64,000 nt of DNA. Source: M55B111 sp964614065 (lineage in GTDB: Bacteria > Bipolaricaulota > Bipolaricaulia > M55B111). The notes under the pieces were generated by a model. It saw only the letters and a program-made list of their open reading frames with translations, did no database searches and had not been told where the DNA came from. Numbering within the stretch: position 1 is the stretch's first letter; every line of letters starts with the position of its first letter. Below are positions 42,446 through 50,971 of the stretch, one piece after another. The translations under genes were made by a program, and so were the position numbers. The stretch is from assembly GCA_964614065.1 (NCBI GenBank), contig CAZTJJ010000001.1, forward strand, positions 1-64,000, in the 5' to 3' direction.

Positions 42446-42479
42446 GGGTCAGGGAGTCAATCCCTGACCCGCCTTTTTA
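42446..42479 (+). terminator. Intra-operon terminator/attenuator after the binding-protein gene
   Basis: A perfect 10-bp stem (GGGTCAGGGA with TCCCTGACCC), a 5-nt loop and then GCCTTTTTATTT. It would let the binding protein be made in excess over the permeases, as is common in ABC operons. Confidence 0.92.
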
Positions 42480-42513
42480 TTTAATTTTTTGGGAGGGGAC
42501 GAGAGCAGAGATA

Positions 42514-43548
42514 ATGTTAGCCTATACCACCCGCAGGGTTCTTGTTTTACCTTTTGTACTTCTGGGGATATTGCTAATAATATTTGGGATGTTACAACTT
42601 TTGTCGGCTAATCAGCGGTTATCGACGTTTATTTCAAGTCCTGCAGAGCTCAAAAATACTGATATCGAGGTATTAAAGGAAGAGTATGGGCTAAATGATC
42701 CGATTTGGGTCAGATTTGGCCGCTGGCTAGATGACGTTGTTCATCTAAGGTTTGGATGGTCCGAGAGTGCCAAGATGACGGCCAAAAGAGCGTTTTTGCG
42801 GTTTTTCCCTGTATCTATAGAGCTTGCCCTTTGGTCGGCGCTACCCATCATTCTAGGAGGAATCTGGTTGGGAACTGTAGCCGCGGTAAATCATAACAAC
42901 GTGGTTGATCATATCACGAGGCTATTCGCTATTGTTGGTTGGTCTTTACCATCCTTTGTTGCAGGGTTGCTTCTGTTAATGGTTTTTTACGGGGGTATTG
43001 TCACATGGTTTCCTCCGGGACGGCTAGGGCTTGAGGCATCCGAAATAGTGCATTCAGCCCAGTTTGTTAGATACACGCAGTTGAACACCATTGATGCATT
43101 ACTTAACTGGAATTGGTTCGTGTTTACCGATGCTGTGAGGCACATTATCTTACCTGCAATAGTTATGTCCTACGTTCGCTGGGCGATGTTGTTAAGGATT
43201 ATGAGATCTAGTCTCTTAGAAACGTTACGCAAAGACTACGTCCAAACGGCTCGTGCGAAAGGGCTAAAGGAAAACGTCGTCATTAAAAAACACGCCCGAA
43301 GAAACGCCTTAATTCCTGTTGTCACGGTTGCTGGAATTTATGTGGCATTTTTGATCAACGGGCTGGTAATAACGGAGACCATTTTCGACTGGCACGGTCT
43401 TGGTCGTTGGGCTGTTACAGCTGCACAGCAATTTGATACTTCTACCCTGATGTTATTTGCGTTATTTAATGGAGTGTTGCTGGTTCTTGCCAATTTGGTT
43501 GTAGATTTGATTTACGCCTATCTAGACCCAAGGGTTACCTACGATTGA
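42514..43548 (+). CDS. ABC transporter permease (DppB/OppB family)
   Basis: 344 residues from the chosen ATG at 42514, which gives the usual N terminus (MLAYTTRRVLVLPFVLLGILL); the frame is open 25 codons further but through the terminator hairpin. About six membrane helices, and the inner-membrane EAA loop RKDYVQTARAKGLKENVVIKKHARRNA (split around residues 245-270) that contacts the ATPase. LNDPIWVRFGRW in the first periplasmic loop is typical of DppB. Membrane pore for the substrate delivered by the preceding protein. Confidence 0.92.
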   Translation: MLAYTTRRVLVLPFVLLGILLIIFGMLQLLSANQRLSTFISSPAELKNTDIEVLKEEYGLNDPIWVRFGRWLDDVVHLRFGWSESAKMTAKRAFLRFFPVSIELALWSALPIILGGIWLGTVAAVNHNNVVDHITRLFAIVGWSLPSFVAGLLLLMVFYGGIVTWFPPGRLGLEASEIVHSAQFVRYTQLNTIDALLNWNWFVFTDAVRHIILPAIVMSYVRWAMLLRIMRSSLLETLRKDYVQTARAKGLKENVVIKKHARRNALIPVVTVAGIYVAFLINGLVITETIFDWHGLGRWAVTAAQQFDTSTLMLFALFNGVLLVLANLVVDLIYAYLDPRVTYD

Positions 43549-43549
43549 G

Positions 43550-44434
43550 ATGAAAAGAAAACTCATCAAGTTACTTACCAATCCGTTGTCGGTTGTCGGT
43601 CTTGCATTAATCTTCTTTTTTGTGGGAGTAGCAATTGCTGCCCCCTGGATCGCTCCTCCAGAAGATCCTGACGAGCCTTACAGAGTTCCCAGGGATGGCT
43701 GGTCTTCTACTCCCAAGCCACCAGGTGAAGGTCATATATTTGGTACCACACAAGGTCAGTACGATATCTTTTATGGCGTTGTATGGGGTACCAGGACAGC
43801 GTTTCGGGTTTCCTTGATGGTAGTCGGATTGTCGTCTATAATCGGGATCATTGTCGGGACTCTAGCTGCTTACTATGGAGGAGCAGTCGATAGCGTATTG
43901 ATGCGGATAGTCGACGTTTTTTACTCCATCCCTTACTTGGTTGCGGCCATGGTATTGACAACGATTCTTGGAAGAAGCTTAACAAACGCGTTAATTGCAT
44001 TGATTGTTTTCGGCTGGATGGGTTATGCCCGTCTTATTAGAGGTAATATTCTATCCGTTAAGGAAGAAGAATACGTTTCATCTGCTAACGCGGTCGGGGC
44101 GACTGATTTTCGCATTATCTTTAGGCATATTCTACCCAACTCTATTTTCCCGGTGGTTGTACAAGCCTCCATGAATATGGGCACTATTGTGATTACTGCA
44201 GCCACACTAAGTTTTCTTGGAGTAGGTGCACCGTCTGGTTACGCCGACTGGGGTCAGATGATAAGTTTCGCCAGAAATTGGATACTTGGGATTCAGGGAA
44301 ACACCTTTCAGTACTGGTATACTGTAGTCATACCTGGAGCGTCAATTACCCTTTTCTGCCTTTCGTGGAACCTTGTCGGAGACGCATTTAGGGACATCAT
44401 GGATCCCAAGCTACAGGGAGGCGGCGGGATGTAG
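43550..44434 (+). CDS. ABC transporter permease (DppC/OppC family)
   Basis: 294 residues. An N-terminal helix (LSVVGLALIFFFVGVAIAA), the DppC-type loop ending HIFGTTQGQYDIF, then five helices and the EAA loop KEEEYVSSANAVGATDFRIIFRHILPN (split). It begins immediately after the DppB stop. The two ATPase genes (dppD, dppF) that normally follow are absent: the next 268 bp are non-coding and then a GTPase gene begins under its own promoter. Confidence 0.93.
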   Translation: MKRKLIKLLTNPLSVVGLALIFFFVGVAIAAPWIAPPEDPDEPYRVPRDGWSSTPKPPGEGHIFGTTQGQYDIFYGVVWGTRTAFRVSLMVVGLSSIIGIIVGTLAAYYGGAVDSVLMRIVDVFYSIPYLVAAMVLTTILGRSLTNALIALIVFGWMGYARLIRGNILSVKEEEYVSSANAVGATDFRIIFRHILPNSIFPVVVQASMNMGTIVITAATLSFLGVGAPSGYADWGQMISFARNWILGIQGNTFQYWYTVVIPGASITLFCLSWNLVGDAFRDIMDPKLQGGGGM

Positions 44435-44588
44435 TGAGGCACCATGGCTCTGGCAATTATCTTTCTTTTGCATCTGCATCCAGACCGAAATTGATAGTAG
44501 GACAGTACTGTAACTTGTTGTATTAGTTAGAAGATAATCATTAGGGAGAAAGTCGAACAGCTTAGCTCAGAGTTTGTACGCGCTGTTA

Positions 44589-44617
44589 TTGCGTGACCTA
44601 GCCCGCTGTGCTATACT
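44589..44617 (+). promoter_or_regulatory. Promoter of the EF-G-like gene
   Basis: TTGCGT (44589-44594), a 17-bp spacer and TATACT (44612-44617) with an extended TGC before the -10. Confidence 0.72.
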
Positions 44618-44620
44618 CGA

Positions 44621-44634
44621 TTACGTTTACGTAA
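44621..44634. promoter_or_regulatory. Palindrome at the predicted transcription start of the EF-G-like gene
   Basis: TTACGT-TT-ACGTAA, a perfect 6-bp inverted repeat starting 4 bp after the -10 hexamer. Its place fits an operator for an unknown repressor. Confidence 0.5.
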
Positions 44635-44702
44635 CTATCCTGTCTTTAAGTTTAGCAAATTTAATAATTGATGCTATGTTGATGAATTGAGGTGATAACT
44701 TC

Positions 44703-46640
44703 ATGGCGAATTCTAAGACTTTGAGTCTAATTGGACATTCTGGGACTGGGAAATCTGAACTCGCAAAGAAATTTTTACAGATGAGCGGGATCGACGGGGA
44801 ACTCACCTTTGATCCCTCGCCTGAGGAAAAAGACCATGGCCATTCCATAGATTTGAGTATCGGTTCATTCAAGTATAGTGGACAATCCTGGAATGTGCTA
44901 GATACACCTGGTGCCGATGAGTTTGTGGAAGAGGTCTACAAAGGTGTGTTTATGTCAGAGTCAAGCTTGTTGTTTGTCGATGGGGAAAAAGGTGTTCAAG
45001 CCCATACCGAAGGGTTATGGGATATATCGCAACAGTATGATAAACCCACTGCCGTCTTTATGAATAAGATGGATAAGGAGGAGGCTAACTTTGACGAATC
45101 TCTAACCGAAATTAGGGAAACTTTCGAGAAAAATATAGTGGTCTTGCAAATTCCGATAACTGAAGGTGGAGAATTTGTTGGTTTGGTTAACGTCCACAGA
45201 GCAGAGGCCATATATTTTGACGAGAGTTCGAATGACCTTCCTGATAAACTTTCTGACACTCTAGAGTCAGAGCGCGAGAGGCTACTTGAAGCGTTAGCTG
45301 AGCAGGATGATGAATTAATGATGAAGTACCTGGAGGAGGAAGAAATAACGGACGAAGATATTGGTCGTGCTCTGAATAAAGGATTCAAGTCTAATGAGTT
45401 CGCTCCGCTACTTGTTGGTTCAGTCGAGGAGGATTTGGGACTTGATTTGCTTTTGTCTCATTTAACCGATCTGGTACCCGAGTTTGATCCTGAGGAGAGT
45501 AGCGGACGCTCGGATCTATTGGTGTTTAATCTCTTATCGGACCCCTATTTGGGGCGTCTTTCGTTCGTGAAGGTGTATGGTAAGGAGTTAAGAGAAAACG
45601 TGAGTTTGAGGAATGTCCGTACAGGTGATGACGTGGAAATATCCGACATGTATAGATATCACGGAGGAGATCAGGAGAAAATACACGAGGCGTCCTGTGG
45701 TGATATTGTGGCTTTGGGGAAACTGGAAGAGGTAGCTTTGGGGGATACTTTGACTGATACTGGCGATGAACTGATTGAATTTATCGAGTTCCCCACCCCC
45801 GTGTACGATCGCGCAGTTCACCCAAAGAGCAGGGAAGATGAAACCAAGATGAGCACAGCATTACAGGAGTTAGTTTCAACAAAAGCCACCATTTCTTATC
45901 ATAGAGATGACGTTACCGAAGAGATGATCCTGTCAGGTATGGGCGCGAATCATCTCGATATTTTCAGGGAGAGATTAAAAAGTAGCTTTAACGTAGAGAT
46001 CGAAACTTCTGAACCTAAGGTACCTTACAAGCAGAGTGTTGCGAAAAAGGCAAAAGCAAAATATCGACACAAGAAACAATCAGGTGGTCGCGGTCAATAT
46101 GGAGAGGTCTATCTAGAGGTTACTCCTTTGAAGCGTGGTTCGGGATTTGAGTTCGAGAATAACATAAAAGGTGGTAATATTCCCACCCAATTTATTCCCG
46201 GCGTTGAAAAAGGCGTTCTGGAAGCTTTGGATCAGGAATACCCAATTACGGATTTAAAGGCTACTGTATACGATGGTGCCCATCATCCAGTGGATTCTTC
46301 CGAGATGGCATTTAAAATTGCTGGTAGAGAGGCTTGCAAAAAGGCTGTTGAGAACGGCAAGAAAATTTTATTGGAGCCTATTATGAAAGTTACGGTGAGA
46401 ACACCCGGCGATTTTACTGGTGACATCATTAGTGATCTGAATGGTCGTCGAGGAAGAATTCTGGGATCTGACTCTTCTGAGGGTTACACATTAATTAACG
46501 CTGAGGTACCACAAGCGGAGGCAAAGAGTTACGCAACTAGATTAAAATCTTTAACCCAGGCAAGGGCTTCATTTCAGATGGAATTTTCCAAGTATCAAAG
46601 AGTACCAAGTAACATCGCGGATAAGGTCTTCGCAGAGTAG
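44703..46640 (+). CDS. EF-G-like translation factor GTPase (FusA2 type)
   Basis: 645 residues, EF-G domain order I-V. G1 is GHSGTGKSE, G3 DTPGADEF and G4 NKMDKEE; the switch I region lacks the RGIT motif of true EF-G and reads EKDHGHSIDLS instead, as in the FusA2/EF-G-like group. The later domains are recognisable: KSGGRGQYGEVYLEV-like (here KQSGGRGQYGEVYLE), and NGRRGRILGSD in domain V. Members occur beside a canonical EF-G and their role (back-translocation, recycling or none known) is unclear. The true fusA is not in the window. A GAGGTGA site precedes the ATG. It heads a three-gene unit with a CBS protein and YjbQ. Confidence 0.9.
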   Translation: MANSKTLSLIGHSGTGKSELAKKFLQMSGIDGELTFDPSPEEKDHGHSIDLSIGSFKYSGQSWNVLDTPGADEFVEEVYKGVFMSESSLLFVDGEKGVQAHTEGLWDISQQYDKPTAVFMNKMDKEEANFDESLTEIRETFEKNIVVLQIPITEGGEFVGLVNVHRAEAIYFDESSNDLPDKLSDTLESERERLLEALAEQDDELMMKYLEEEEITDEDIGRALNKGFKSNEFAPLLVGSVEEDLGLDLLLSHLTDLVPEFDPEESSGRSDLLVFNLLSDPYLGRLSFVKVYGKELRENVSLRNVRTGDDVEISDMYRYHGGDQEKIHEASCGDIVALGKLEEVALGDTLTDTGDELIEFIEFPTPVYDRAVHPKSREDETKMSTALQELVSTKATISYHRDDVTEEMILSGMGANHLDIFRERLKSSFNVEIETSEPKVPYKQSVAKKAKAKYRHKKQSGGRGQYGEVYLEVTPLKRGSGFEFENNIKGGNIPTQFIPGVEKGVLEALDQEYPITDLKATVYDGAHHPVDSSEMAFKIAGREACKKAVENGKKILLEPIMKVTVRTPGDFTGDIISDLNGRRGRILGSDSSEGYTLINAEVPQAEAKSYATRLKSLTQARASFQMEFSKYQRVPSNIADKVFAE

Positions 46641-46644
46641 GGCA

Positions 46645-47232
46645 ATGTTAGTAAGAGAATTTATAACGACTGATCCTGCTACGGTTGCTGAAGGAGCTAC
46701 AGTCTCTCATACCAGGGAATTAATGGAAGGAAATAACTTTCGTATTATTTTTGTTATGGATAGCGAGGAGAGACTTAGTGGTTTTTTAACCTATGAGTCA
46801 ATAAAAGACAAGCCTGATGACAGGTTAATTGACGACTTTATATCCCATTCCACACTGCACGCGCGGGTTGACGACACCATAGATAAAGCAGTCAGTATTA
46901 TCAGAGAGTACAGTTTGATGGTTTTGCCCGTTGTTGACCGGGATAGGAAACTGGTGGGAGTTCTGACGCCGGGTAAATTGTTTGAGGAGTTTTCGGAACT
47001 TTTAAATTTTGGTGAAGGTGGTTTCTGGTTGACGTTGAATTCTAATGATTTGGTTGACATCGAGAATTTGGTGTCAGTTGTAAATAAACACGACGTACAA
47101 CTTCTTAGCCTATTAAATTCTCCCTCCGATGAAGAAAATAGATTGATTGTGAAGATTGGTAGAGTCAAGGATGCGGAAAAGTTTCGAGAATCTCTTGAGA
47201 GGGCGATGAGTAATGAAAAAGATATCCGTTAA
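46645..47232 (+). CDS. CBS-domain pair protein
   Basis: 195 residues with two CBS units: TDPATVAEGATVSHTRELM split... FRIIFVMDSEERLSGFLT, and THARVDDTIDKAV-like (HARVDDTIDKAVSII) ... VLPVVDRDRKLVGVLTPG. The remaining 75 residues are reminiscent of a small ACT-like end (VVNKHDVQLLSLLNS). CBS pairs usually sense adenine nucleotides. It follows the EF-G-like gene by only 4 bp and overlaps yjbQ by 20 bp. Confidence 0.85.
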   Translation: MLVREFITTDPATVAEGATVSHTRELMEGNNFRIIFVMDSEERLSGFLTYESIKDKPDDRLIDDFISHSTLHARVDDTIDKAVSIIREYSLMVLPVVDRDRKLVGVLTPGKLFEEFSELLNFGEGGFWLTLNSNDLVDIENLVSVVNKHDVQLLSLLNSPSDEENRLIVKIGRVKDAEKFRESLERAMSNEKDIR

Positions 47233-47605
47233 ATCCAGTGAGCGGATTGAGTTTATCGATATTACTTCCAAAGTAAATGAACTGATTGAGAAGGCCGGGA
47301 TTGAGGAAGGTATTTGTTATCTTTACGTGCCTCACACTACCGCCGCTGTTACCATCAATGAATCTGCAGATCCGGATGTGGTTAAGGACATTGCCGGTCA
47401 GTTGAAGGAACTAGTCCCGTCCAGCAAGAATTACAGACACAGAGAGGGAAATGCGGATTCCCATATTAAGTCAAGTCTCATGGGAAGTTCGGTACTGGTT
47501 TTTGTCGAGAATGGCCAGTTGAAATTGGGGACCTGGCAGGGTATATTCTTCTGTGATTTCGATGGACCCAGGACTAGAAGGGTTTGGGTAAAAGTTCGCA
47601 AATAA
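47213..47605 (+). CDS. YjbQ/UPF0047 family protein (secondary thiamine-phosphate synthase type)
   Basis: 130 residues of the compact UPF0047 fold. Conserved: ICYLYVPHTTAAVTINESADPDV split, HREGNADSHIKSSLMGSS split, and LGTWQGIFFCDFDGPRTR split. The histidines in PHTTA and DSH bind a metal in structures of the family. A weak thiamine-phosphate synthase activity is reported for E. coli YjbQ, but the true role is uncertain. It is the last gene before the tRNA cluster and overlaps the CBS gene by 20 bp. Confidence 0.93.
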   Translation: MKKISVKSSERIEFIDITSKVNELIEKAGIEEGICYLYVPHTTAAVTINESADPDVVKDIAGQLKELVPSSKNYRHREGNADSHIKSSLMGSSVLVFVENGQLKLGTWQGIFFCDFDGPRTRRVWVKVRK

Positions 47606-47614
47606 CGGTAGCGG

Positions 47615-47643
47615 TTGAAAATCCAGAGCCCTTTCGGTAAAAT
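47615..47643 (+). promoter_or_regulatory. Promoter of the tRNA-Thr/Tyr cluster
   Basis: TTGAAA (47615-47620), a 17-bp spacer and TAAAAT (47638-47643), ending 13 bp before the first tRNA. Confidence 0.82.
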
Positions 47644-47656
47644 CACTCTGCTCTCA

Positions 47657-47732
47657 GCCGGTGTAGCTCAATCGGCAGAGCAGTCGACTTGTAATCGACA
47701 GGTTGCCAGTTCAAGTCTGGCCGCCGGCTCCA
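47657..47732 (+). tRNA. tRNA-Thr(TGT)
   Basis: 76 nt with encoded CCA. Acceptor GCCGGTG/CGCCGGC, anticodon stem GTCGA/TCGAC with loop CTTGTAA (anticodon TGT). Confidence 0.97.
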
Positions 47733-47778
47733 GAGTTTGTTTGATCGTGACAAGGATAAGGTAGGTAATTGTTCGCTG

Positions 47779-47864
47779 GGAGGGGTACCGAAGTGGCCAA
47801 ACGGAGCGGACTGTAAATCCGTTGGCAGGCGCCTTCGGGGGTTCAAATCCCTCCCCCTCCACCA
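47779..47864 (+). tRNA. tRNA-Tyr(GTA)
   Basis: 86-nt class II tRNA with encoded CCA. Acceptor GGAGGGG/CCCCTCC, anticodon GTA in loop CTGTAAA, and a long variable arm. Confidence 0.97.
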
Positions 47865-47902
47865 TCCCCTAAAAATTGCTTCTGTAAGCAGTTTCTTGGC
47901 GG

Positions 47903-47931
47903 TTGAGACGTTGATAGTTTTGTAATATCAT
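47903..47931 (+). promoter_or_regulatory. Promoter upstream of tRNA-Thr(GGT) and tuf
   Basis: TTGAGA (47903-47908), a 17-bp spacer and TATCAT (47926-47931), 18 bp before the tRNA. It probably drives tRNA-Thr(GGT), tuf and the downstream genes. Confidence 0.7.
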
Positions 47932-47949
47932 TTTGTTATATTTGGTTAC

Positions 47950-48025
47950 GCCCGTGTAGTTCAGTCGGTAGAACATCCCGTTGGTAATGGGAAGGTCGCC
48001 GGTTCAATTCCGGCCGCGGGCTCCA
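47950..48025 (+). tRNA. tRNA-Thr(GGT)
   Basis: 76 nt with encoded CCA. Acceptor GCCCGTG/CGCGGGC, anticodon loop TTGGTAA (anticodon GGT). Followed by a 7-bp stem (AAACCGC/GCGGTTT) before tuf. Confidence 0.97.
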
Positions 48026-48109
48026 AAACCGCTTTAGTTAATAGTCGGCGGTTTAGCCATGATTATTTAAAGGTATTTTCATAATTATATAACTTCGAGG
48101 AGGTACACG

Positions 48110-49309
48110 ATGGCAAAAGAACATTTTGAGCGGGATAAGCCGCACCTGAATATTGGAACCATTGGCCATATTGACCATGGGAAAACTACGTTGACTTCGG
48201 CGATGACGAAACTATTGGCCAATATGGGATTGGCGGAAGGTAAAGAATTTAATGACATTGACAACGCACCTGAAGAACAGGAGAGAGGAATCACTATTGC
48301 TGTACGGCACGTCGAATATGAGACGGAAAATAGACACTACGCGCATATAGATGCTCCTGGTCACGCCGATTACGTCAAGAATATGATTACTGGTGCGGCC
48401 CAGATGGATGGGGCCATATTAGTTGTATCAGCTGCTGATGGACCGATGCCACAGACTCGGGAACACGTTTTGTTGGCTAGACAGGTTGGGGTACCTGCTA
48501 TGTTAGTGTTCCTCAACAAAACGGATATGGTTGATGACCCCGACCTTATTGACCTAGTTGAAATGGAAGTTAGAGACTTACTTAATGAGTATGAGTTCCC
48601 GGGTGATGATGTGCCGATTATCAGAGGTTCAGCGTTGGAAGCTATGCAAAGTGATGGTGATCCGGAGGCAGAGGTCAACCAACCAATTTTGGAACTCCTT
48701 GAAACCCTGGACGAGTACATTCCATTACCTGATCGAGACGAAGATAAACCATTTTTGATGCCTATTGAAGATGTATTTTCCATTAAGGGTCGAGGCACCG
48801 TTGCAACGGGACGTGTCGAGAGAGGGAAGATTACTCCTCAGTCTGAAATTGAAATAGTAGGTTTGCATGGCGATATTGTAGAAACAGTGGCCACGAGCCT
48901 TGAAATGTTCAACAAGACGATGGACGAGGCAATAGCCGGCGACAACGTTGGTGTTCTGTTACGAGGAATGGATAAAGAGGATATCGAACGGGGACAGGTG
49001 CTGGCAGACCCTGAAAGCATAACTCCACATACACACTTTATGGCGGAAGTATACGTGTTAAGCAAAGATGAAGGCGGGCGTCATACACCGTTTTTCGATG
49101 GGTATAAGCCACAGTTTTATTTCCGGACAACCGATGTGACAGGAAGTATTACTCTTCCTGAGGGTGTTGAGATGGTCATGCCTGGGGATAACGTTAATTT
49201 GGAAGCTGAGTTAATTGAGCATATTGCTATGGAAGAAGGTTTGAGATTTGCGATCCGTGAAGGTGGCAGAACCGTAGGTGCTGGCGTAGTTACGGAAGTA
49301 TTGGAATAA
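48110..49309 (+). CDS. tuf: Elongation factor Tu
   Basis: 399 residues; delivers aminoacyl-tRNA to the ribosome. GTPase motifs GHIDHGKTT, EERGITI-like (EQERGITIAVRHVEY), DAPGHADYVKNM and NKTDM are intact. Compared with most EF-Tu the protein is notably acidic in domain 1 (DMVDDPDLIDLVEMEV), in line with salt adaptation. GGAGGT lies 7 bp before the ATG. The order tRNA-tuf-rpmG-tRNA-Trp-secE-nusG-rplKAJ is the classic bacterial arrangement. Confidence 0.99.
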   Translation: MAKEHFERDKPHLNIGTIGHIDHGKTTLTSAMTKLLANMGLAEGKEFNDIDNAPEEQERGITIAVRHVEYETENRHYAHIDAPGHADYVKNMITGAAQMDGAILVVSAADGPMPQTREHVLLARQVGVPAMLVFLNKTDMVDDPDLIDLVEMEVRDLLNEYEFPGDDVPIIRGSALEAMQSDGDPEAEVNQPILELLETLDEYIPLPDRDEDKPFLMPIEDVFSIKGRGTVATGRVERGKITPQSEIEIVGLHGDIVETVATSLEMFNKTMDEAIAGDNVGVLLRGMDKEDIERGQVLADPESITPHTHFMAEVYVLSKDEGGRHTPFFDGYKPQFYFRTTDVTGSITLPEGVEMVMPGDNVNLEAELIEHIAMEEGLRFAIREGGRTVGAGVVTEVLE

Positions 49310-49325
49310 ACCGAGGCTAAGTTTC

Positions 49326-49475
49326 ATGCACAAGGAACAGGTAATTTTAGTATGTAGTGAATGTGGCAGGCAAAACTACCACACTGTTAAAAATCCACGT
49401 AACGATAAGGATAAATTGGAGTTAAAGAAGCACTGTAAGTGGTGTAAAGCCCATACAGTTCATAAGGAGAAGTAG
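49326..49475 (+). CDS. rpmG: 50S ribosomal protein L33
   Basis: 49 residues. Two zinc-binding CxxC pairs: VCSECGRQNYHT at the start and HCKWCKAHTVHKE at the end, the zinc-containing (C+) form of L33. It starts 16 bp after tuf with GAGG upstream and sits between tuf and tRNA-Trp, the standard position for rpmG. Confidence 0.93.
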   Translation: MHKEQVILVCSECGRQNYHTVKNPRNDKDKLELKKHCKWCKAHTVHKEK

Positions 49476-49503
49476 CCACGACAAGTGATTTTCTACACTA
49501 TAC

Positions 49504-49579
49504 AGGCCTGTAGCTCAATTGGCAGAGCGCCGGACTCCAAATCCGAAGGTTGGGGGTTCAAGTCCTCCCGGGCCTGCCA
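49504..49579 (+). tRNA. tRNA-Trp(CCA)
   Basis: 76 nt with encoded CCA tail. Acceptor AGGCCTG/CGGGCCT (one G-T pair), anticodon CCA in loop CTCCAAA. Confidence 0.97.
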
Positions 49580-49601
49580 GTTGTTTTGAGGTGCTATAAG
49601 C

Positions 49602-49796
49602 GTGAATTGGATAAATAGATTTAATAGATTCTTAAGGAATGTAAGATCGGAGATAAGAAAGGTTAGTTGGCCTACCCAATCTGAAGTAATTACTATGACC
49701 ATTCTTATATTGATAATGGTTGTGCTGCTGTCTGGATATATTGGTGGTGTGGATTTGGTTTATCAGCGCATCATTAAGCAGGTCTTGTCTTTGTGA
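49602..49796 (+). CDS. secE: Preprotein translocase subunit SecE
   Basis: 64 residues: an amphipathic cytosolic helix (FNRFLRNVRSEIRKVSWPTQSE split) with the hallmark KVSWPT, then one membrane helix (TMTILILIMVVLLSGYIGG split). Clamps the SecY halves in the protein-export channel. GTG start with GAGGTG upstream. Its place between tRNA-Trp and nusG is universal. Confidence 0.96.
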   Translation: MNWINRFNRFLRNVRSEIRKVSWPTQSEVITMTILILIMVVLLSGYIGGVDLVYQRIIKQVLSL

Positions 49797-49861
49797 TATT
49801 TTTATATACCTCTTTGATTCTACTAAATTGCGAAACAGCTAATTAAAACTGGAGTAAGTGG

Positions 49862-50959
49862 TTGAGCATGAAAAAATGGTACGCCATTCAAACCTACGCG
49901 GGCTCAGAGTTAAAGGTTAAGCAGGAGCTTGAGAGGCGTATAGAAAACCGTGGGCTTGAAGGTCAGGTAAAGAGTTTTGCTGAGGACGGCAAGCGGGATT
50001 TTTGTGTGGTGCCTATTGAAGAGGTAATTACCTCTCGTAGCCGGAGAGGTAAGTCGAATGAATATAGAGTACCTTACAACTACGATTTATTAGTCGAGGC
50101 AAACGAACGGCTTTCTAGGCATGACCCACTTGCACGAAAGAAACCCAAACATATAGAGTGGGATTGCTTGGTAGAAGAGATTAAGTCTCTGCAAAGAGTA
50201 ATCATAGAGATGACAAACAGGACGGAGGAAACTTACCTTATCCCTAAGGATAAAAGGATTAGAAGGGATATTAGGAAGGGCGAGAAGATAAGATCAGGCG
50301 TCCCCTTGACCTCAGATCAGGAGGAAAAGTTTGTTGTTAGTATAAAGGGAAAAATAGCTTTAAGAGATAGAGTTAAACAAATTACGTTTATTCTCGATGA
50401 TGGTTCTGAAAAAGAGTTGATAATTCCCGAAAGGTGCCTGGTTAGGTTGAGGGAGGGTGACGAGTTAAACGAAGGTGACATGATCGAGAAGGAAGATGTA
50501 ATTAAGTCGACGTCGTCTGGAATGGTCAAAGTTAAAGAATACAAAGACAAGCGAGTGGTTACCGTTCAACCTGTGGAAAAACGTAGGTTATTTCCTGGTT
50601 ATGTATTTGTAAAGATGGATCTTCCGGAAGAACAGATGATTGATTTGATTGATGATATTAGGGGAGCAGTGAGGTTTGTGGGATCTAGATATCATCCAAT
50701 ACCGATACGTGGAAAAGAGATGAAGGTTATAAAAAGGTTGGCTGGTTTGATAGAAGCGCCAACTGCTCCTAGTACTCCGCGTATCGAAGTCGACTTTGAC
50801 GTGGGAGAGGTCGTGGAAATTGTGGAGGGACCATTTGCTGATTTCACTGGAGAAATTACGGCGATAGATAAGGAGACTGAAGAGGTAACTGTCAACGTTA
50901 AGATATTTGGCCGAGAAACTCCGGTAGACATCGGTTTCGAAGGAATAGAGAAAATTTAA
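49862..50959 (+). CDS. nusG: Transcription factor NusG with inserted domain II
   Basis: 365 residues, twice the usual length. The NGN domain starts normally (KKWYAIQTYAGSELKVKQEL) and resumes with RRLFPGYVFVKM at 241-252; between them, at about residues 56-237, is an insertion with GEKIRSGVPLT, IKGKIA and a predominantly beta pattern. The KOW domain follows (VGEVVEIVEGPFADFTGEI split, to the end). The arrangement and several motifs resemble Thermotoga maritima NusG (353 residues), whose domain II is inserted at the same place and can mask the KOW domain. Start is TTG at 49862 (GGAG 7 bp before) or ATG two codons later. Bridges RNA polymerase to Rho or to ribosomes. Confidence 0.95.
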   Translation: MSMKKWYAIQTYAGSELKVKQELERRIENRGLEGQVKSFAEDGKRDFCVVPIEEVITSRSRRGKSNEYRVPYNYDLLVEANERLSRHDPLARKKPKHIEWDCLVEEIKSLQRVIIEMTNRTEETYLIPKDKRIRRDIRKGEKIRSGVPLTSDQEEKFVVSIKGKIALRDRVKQITFILDDGSEKELIIPERCLVRLREGDELNEGDMIEKEDVIKSTSSGMVKVKEYKDKRVVTVQPVEKRRLFPGYVFVKMDLPEEQMIDLIDDIRGAVRFVGSRYHPIPIRGKEMKVIKRLAGLIEAPTAPSTPRIEVDFDVGEVVEIVEGPFADFTGEITAIDKETEEVTVNVKIFGRETPVDIGFEGIEKI

Positions 50960-50971
50960 TAGGGAGGAATA

